The notes beneath the pieces are model-generated. The model ran no database searches. It worked only from the letters and a program-made list of their open reading frames with translations, and was not told the origin of the DNA. 17,472 nucleotides of DNA from an uncultured bacterium (GTDB lineage Bacteria; Actinomycetota; Coriobacteriia; Coriobacteriales; Coriobacteriaceae), in assembly GCA_905214895.1 (NCBI GenBank), contig CAJMNP010000007.1, positions 1 through 17,472 of the forward strand. Direction: 5' to 3'. Of this stretch, positions 14,609 through 17,472 are shown one piece after another. Each line of letters begins with the position of its first letter. Within the stretch, counting starts at the first letter, position 1. Position numbers and translations under genes: made by a program.

Positions 14609-16251
14609 TGGCTCGGTTTGATAGGAGTTCGGCGGCGGGTGTGGCATATGGCTCGGCCGCGCCGGCGATTGAGGTGCGAGGCCTTAGTTTTGCCTATCCC
14701 GGGGCCGAGGCACCGGTGCTCGAGGGACTTGATTGGTGTGTTTCCCAAGGTGCGTTTGCGCTGCTTGTTGGCGGTACCGGGTCGGGCAAATCGACGCTGC
14801 TGTCGCTGCTCAAGCCCGAGATCGCTCCGGCGGGTACGCGCTCCGGCGAGCTGCGCGTGCTGGGCGAGCCCGTCGCCGACATGGACGTGCGGGCATCGGC
14901 GGAGCGCGTGGGCTACGTGTTCCAGGATCCCGAGAACCAGATCGTGTGCGAAACCGTGTGGCACGAGATGGCGTTTGGCCTAGAGAATCTGGGTGTGTCG
15001 CGCGACGAGATGCGCCGTCGCGTAGCTGAGACCAGCTATTTCTTTGGGCTGGAAGATTGGCTTCACCGCGATACTGACACGCTTTCGGGTGGTCGCAAAC
15101 AGTTGCTGTCGTTGGCGGCCGTTCTGACGCTACGCCCGCGCGTGCTGCTGCTCGACGAGCCCACGTCCCAGCTCGATCCCGTTGCCGAGAAGAATTTTCT
15201 GCACGCGCTGTTTCGCGTGAACCGTGAGCTGGGCTGCACGGTTGTCGTGGCAACGCACCAGCCGCGCCCAATGCTCGAATACGCGACATGTGCGTACCGG
15301 ATTGAGGGCGGCCGCGTGCGCGAGGTGGCGGATATGGCTTCTTTGGGACGCCGAGAATCGCTGTTTTCCGATGACATGTTGGGGTGGGGTGCCATCCGAT
15401 GTGCAAAAACAGGAGTATTCAGCAGGCGTGAGGACAGTTTGGGCTCTCTGGAGTCGCCCGTGGACGCATCGAGCGCGAAAAAAAGTTCGGAATTGGACAA
15501 ATCGTCCGAATTTGTGGCGCAAACGTCGCTCAAGAACGGCTCGGAAGCCTTCCCGCGCACGGATGGAATCAGAATACTCCAAAAAATGCACGCTGGGTCG
15601 GCTACCACCCTGGCAGGGAGCTGGTTTCGCTACGATCGCGCGGGCGGTTGGGTGCTGCGCGGGCTCGATGCGTCGTTTTCGGCTGGCGCGGTGCATGCGG
15701 TTGTTGGCGGTAACGGCTGCGGCAAGTCGACAATGCTTTCGGTGCTGGCGAAGACCGCCAAGCTGCAGCGCGGCCGCATGATGCGCGGAGCGGCCTCGGC
15801 GGCGCTGCTGCCGCAGAACCCCAAGGCATTGCTGGTCGCCGAAACGGTGCGCGACGAGCTGATGGAATGGGCTTCGACCTGCGGATACGACGAGGATATG
15901 GCGCGGGAGCGCGCGGTGAGTCTGGGGCTCGCGGGCTTAGGGGAACGCCACCCCTATGACCTTTCGGGCGGACAGCGCCAACTGCTTGCGTTGGCAAAGC
16001 TACTGCTAATCGGCCCCGAACTGCTATTGCTCGATGAGCCCACCAAGGGTCTGGACCTGGCCAGCCGCCGCATCATCGCCCGCGCCCTGCGCGACCATGC
16101 GCGGGCTGGCGGCACCGTCATCATGGCAACGCACGACCTGGATTTTGCCGAGCAGGTAGCCGACGACATCGCCATGATGTTTGACGGCGAGATTGCCTGT
16201 ATGGAGCCGCCCGCCGACTTTTTTGCCGACAACGTGTTCTACAGGGCGTGA
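14608..16251 (+). CDS. ecfA: Fused ECF transporter ATPase with two ABC domains (EcfA-EcfA'), 547 aa
   Basis: Two complete ABC ATPase domains sit in one chain, replacing the usual EcfA1/EcfA2 pair. Domain 1 has Walker A GGTGSGKST (55-63), Q106, signature LSGGRKQ (159-165), Walker B VLLLDE (179-184) and switch H217. Domain 2 has GGNGCGKST (367-375), Q403, LSGGQRQ (452-458), LLLLDE (472-477) and H509. All catalytic residues are present in both, so both sites could hydrolyse ATP. The linker (about 243-333) is polar and Lys/Ser-rich and coincides with a stretch bounded by inverted repeats (15401-15591). ATG 14608 overlaps the ecfT stop, and the S-component gene follows after 4 bp. Fused ATPases occur in Actinobacteria and some archaea. 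Confidence 0.95.
   Translation: MARFDRSSAAGVAYGSAAPAIEVRGLSFAYPGAEAPVLEGLDWCVSQGAFALLVGGTGSGKSTLLSLLKPEIAPAGTRSGELRVLGEPVADMDVRASAERVGYVFQDPENQIVCETVWHEMAFGLENLGVSRDEMRRRVAETSYFFGLEDWLHRDTDTLSGGRKQLLSLAAVLTLRPRVLLLDEPTSQLDPVAEKNFLHALFRVNRELGCTVVVATHQPRPMLEYATCAYRIEGGRVREVADMASLGRRESLFSDDMLGWGAIRCAKTGVFSRREDSLGSLESPVDASSAKKSSELDKSSEFVAQTSLKNGSEAFPRTDGIRILQKMHAGSATTLAGSWFRYDRAGGWVLRGLDASFSAGAVHAVVGGNGCGKSTMLSVLAKTAKLQRGRMMRGAASAALLPQNPKALLVAETVRDELMEWASTCGYDEDMARERAVSLGLAGLGERHPYDLSGGQRQLLALAKLLLIGPELLLLDEPTKGLDLASRRIIARALRDHARAGGTVIMATHDLDFAEQVADDIAMMFDGEIACMEPPADFFADNVFYRA
15401..15591 (+). repeat. In-frame segment bounded by imperfect inverted repeats within ecfA
   Basis: GTGCA-N6-GGAGTATTC (15401-15420) faces GAATACTCC-N6-TGCAC (15572-15591). 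Fourteen of 20 positions pair: the outer 5 and inner 9, with the mismatched A-runs between. Weaker similarity continues outward (GGTGCC before the left end, complement of GGCTACC after the right end). Inside is TTCGGA...TCCGAA (15486-15510 region). The 191 bp encode residues about 265-328, the inter-domain linker, and look more A-rich than the flanking ABC domains. Confidence 0.5.
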
Positions 16252-16255
16252 TGGG

Positions 16256-16969
16256 ATGACGGATTATCGCGCCTCGCGCCTACTCACAAAAATGGAGATT
16301 CCGCTGCTCCTGGCGGTGCCGGCAGTGATGACTGCGGCGTTGCTGGCGGGCATTGAGCAGGCGGCGCTTGCCATGCTGGTTGTAGTGGCACTCGTGCTCG
16401 CACTGTTCTTTGCGGGTTATGAGACATCACGTCCAGGCCTGCGCCAGATCATGCCCACGCTGGTGCTGGCGGCGCTGGCCGCGGCGGGGCGCATCCTGTT
16501 TGGGCCCATTCCCGATTTTAAGCCCGTGAGCGCTATCGCCATTATCGCGGGTGCGACACTTGGTCGTCGCAATGGTTTTATGGTCGGCGCGTTGGCAGCG
16601 TTGACCAGTAATTTCTTTTTCGGACAGGGCATGTGGACGCCGTGGCAGATGTATGCCTGGGGTCTGGTGGGCTATATCGGTGGTGCACTGGCGCATGCGG
16701 GCGCGTTTGACCGCGCCGATGGAACCGTGCGAATGCCGGCGCTGTTGGCGTATGGCTTTGCCTCGGGCTTGCTGTATGGCGTCGTGATCAACTCGTATGA
16801 CATCATCGGTTTTGTGCAGCCGCTCACCTGGGCAGGCGCCGTGGCACGTCTTGCCACGGCGGTGCCGTTCGATATCACACACGGCCTCGCGACCTGCGTG
16901 TTTTTGGCTGCCCTCTACAAACCTTGGTACCGACGGATCAACCGCGTTGTCGTGAAATACGGACTGTAG
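16256..16969 (+). CDS. ECF transporter S component, substrate unknown, 237 aa
   Basis: This is a membrane protein with about seven or eight hydrophobic segments. It contains the pattern GRILFGPIPDFKPVSAI (78-94) and, at 100-145, ATLGRR, SNFFFGQG and WTPWQMYAWG. I associate this pattern with a family of S components of energy-coupling-factor transporters, proteins that bind a vitamin or related micronutrient and deliver it through EcfT. The start ATG 16256 lies 4 bp after the ecfA stop, so it is the third gene of the operon. The ribosome site is weak (GATGGG), suggesting coupling. The first 55 residues (two hydrophobic helices) are longer than in a minimal six-helix S subunit. No biosynthetic gene or riboswitch nearby hints at the substrate; cobalamin is only a guess. 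Confidence 0.85.
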   Translation: MTDYRASRLLTKMEIPLLLAVPAVMTAALLAGIEQAALAMLVVVALVLALFFAGYETSRPGLRQIMPTLVLAALAAAGRILFGPIPDFKPVSAIAIIAGATLGRRNGFMVGALAALTSNFFFGQGMWTPWQMYAWGLVGYIGGALAHAGAFDRADGTVRMPALLAYGFASGLLYGVVINSYDIIGFVQPLTWAGAVARLATAVPFDITHGLATCVFLAALYKPWYRRINRVVVKYGL

Positions 16970-16990
16970 GGCATCCCGCGTTCCTTCGCG

Positions 16991-17058
16991 AACTTGCGGT
17001 GGAATAGTTCCCGTTTTCGGTCATATGGCCCCAGTCAGGAACTATTTCACCGCAAGTT
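16991..17058. repeat. 21-bp inverted repeat downstream of the ECF operon
   Basis: 16991-17011 (starting AACTTGCGGTGG) pairs with 17038-17058 at 20 of 21 positions around a 26-nt loop, itself carrying the near-palindrome GGTCATATGGCC. A third, partial copy of the arm, GGTGAAATAGT, lies at 17073-17083. There is no T-run, so it is listed as a repeat, though it may protect or end the ECF mRNA. Confidence 0.7.
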
Positions 17059-17085
17059 ATAGGGAGAGGACGGGTGAAATAGTCA

Positions 17086-17106
17086 GGTTTCCTCCGTCCC
17101 CGGGGG
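17086..17106 (+). repeat. 21-bp direct repeat, copy 1
   Basis: A perfect 21-bp match to 17324-17344, reading GGTTTCCTCCGTCCCC followed by five G. The two copies flank the inverted-repeat pair and the terminator between them. Confidence 0.8.
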
Positions 17107-17118
17107 TCGGCTGACGGT

Positions 17119-17153
17119 GCCCGCCACGAAATCGGCCCATCTACTACGTTTAG
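17119..17153 (+). repeat. 35-bp inverted repeat, left arm
   Basis: Pairs with 17252-17286 except for a 3-base block. The matching parts are GCCCGCCACGAAA and GCCCATCTACTACGTTTAG. The arms are 98 bp apart and enclose the terminator at 17187-17220. Confidence 0.8.
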
Positions 17154-17186
17154 CCCGACATCCCCAAGCACAATCGCGTTTTATGA

Positions 17187-17220
17187 AAAACCGCAGGCTT
17201 TCTACCTGCGGTTTTCTTTT
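17187..17220. terminator. Bidirectional terminator between the ECF operon and the exonuclease III gene
   Basis: AAAACCGCAGG (17187-17197) and CCTGCGGTTTT (17205-17215) form a perfect 11-bp stem with the loop CTTTCTA. TTTTCTTTT follows on the plus strand and a T-run follows on the minus strand. The flanking genes converge here, so it can serve both. Confidence 0.85.
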
Positions 17221-17251
17221 CGCGTTATTCGCTGTGGTTGAGGGTGGCGGC

Positions 17252-17286
17252 CTAAACGTAGTAGATGGGCACGTTTCGTGGCGGGC
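17252..17286 (-). repeat. 35-bp inverted repeat, right arm
   Basis: Reverse complement of 17119-17153 apart from a 3-base block (TCG against CGT in the same orientation). Confidence 0.8.
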
Positions 17287-17323
17287 GGGTTGCGCGAACG
17301 CTCTCGCAAGGCGAAAGTGGCTC

Positions 17324-17344
17324 GGTTTCCTCCGTCCCCGGGGG
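17324..17344 (+). repeat. 21-bp direct repeat, copy 2
   Basis: Identical to 17086-17106 and ends 12 bp before the stop of the exonuclease III gene on the opposite strand. Confidence 0.8.
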
Positions 17345-17356
17345 ATCATTTGGGGG

Positions 17357-17472
17357 TTAGAGCTCCAGGGCGAGGGTGACGGGGCAGTGGTCGCTGCCAA
17401 AGATGTCGCCGCGGATACCGGTGTCGCGTACGTTGTCGGCGATTGCGTCGCTTACCAGGAAGTAGTCGATGC
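17357..17472 (-). CDS. xth: C-terminal end of exodeoxyribonuclease III (5' part outside the window)
   Basis: Read on the minus strand, the last 38 codons before a TAA stop give [10 protein letters not shown], a short helix, and [20 protein letters not shown] followed by GSDHCPV is the C-terminal signature of the exonuclease III/AP endonuclease family (endonuclease/exonuclease/phosphatase fold), where the Asp-His pair of SDH is part of the active site. The enzyme acts on abasic sites and 3' ends in base-excision repair. Only the end is in the window, so length and the other metal-binding residues cannot be checked. It converges on the ECF operon, with the repeat-rich region and terminator between. 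Confidence 0.9.
   Translation of the reverse strand, partial: IDYFLVSDAIADNVRDTGIRGDIFGSDHCPVTLALEL

Overview
The window looks like chromosomal DNA of a GC-rich gut actinobacterium of the class Coriobacteriia, most likely Collinsella or a close relative. This rests on overall character: high GC, Ala/Gly/Asp-rich surface proteins with BspA-type leucine-rich repeats and LAxTG-like sorting signals, an actinobacterial-style glmU-prs-pth block, and many palindromic intergenic repeats. No species marker such as rRNA is present, so the genus is an inference.

Layout. (1) 1-7161, + strand: the 3' end of one cell-wall-anchored surface protein, then a 2206-residue surface protein. Both end in nearly the same sorting signal, identical over about 90 bp apart from a few substitutions. 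(2) 7162-7474: 313 bp without a gene, holding two hairpins built on ATCTGTAACA, a 37-bp palindromic element and a terminator. (3) 7475-9714, - strand: nfnA and nfnB, overlapping by 10 bp, encoding a putative electron-bifurcating NADH-dependent ferredoxin:NADP+ oxidoreductase. (4) 9715-10076: 362 bp with a candidate nfn promoter and 5' hairpin, and a terminator lying between two inverted copies of a palindromic element. (5) 10077-13521, - strand: glmU, prs and pth in transcription order, each separated by 190-225 bp with strong hairpins. They cover UDP-GlcNAc synthesis, PRPP synthesis and peptidyl-tRNA recycling. (6) 13715-16969, + strand: a compact ECF vitamin-type transporter in the order T, fused A-A, S. 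The genes overlap or nearly touch, so they are one operon; the substrate is not deducible. (7) 16970-17356: 387 bp without a gene, holding a nested set of inverted and direct repeats around a terminator. (8) 17357-17472, - strand: the C-terminal end of an exonuclease III gene.

The genes do not form one pathway. The housekeeping genes are ordinary. The less explained parts are the roughly 500-residue helical middle region of the giant surface protein, the intergenic palindrome families (one with a constant CCTGTCCC loop and changing stems), and a 190-bp stretch bounded by inverted repeats that lies in frame between the two ATPase domains of the ECF transporter. No CRISPR array, tRNA, rRNA, transposase or phage gene was seen.
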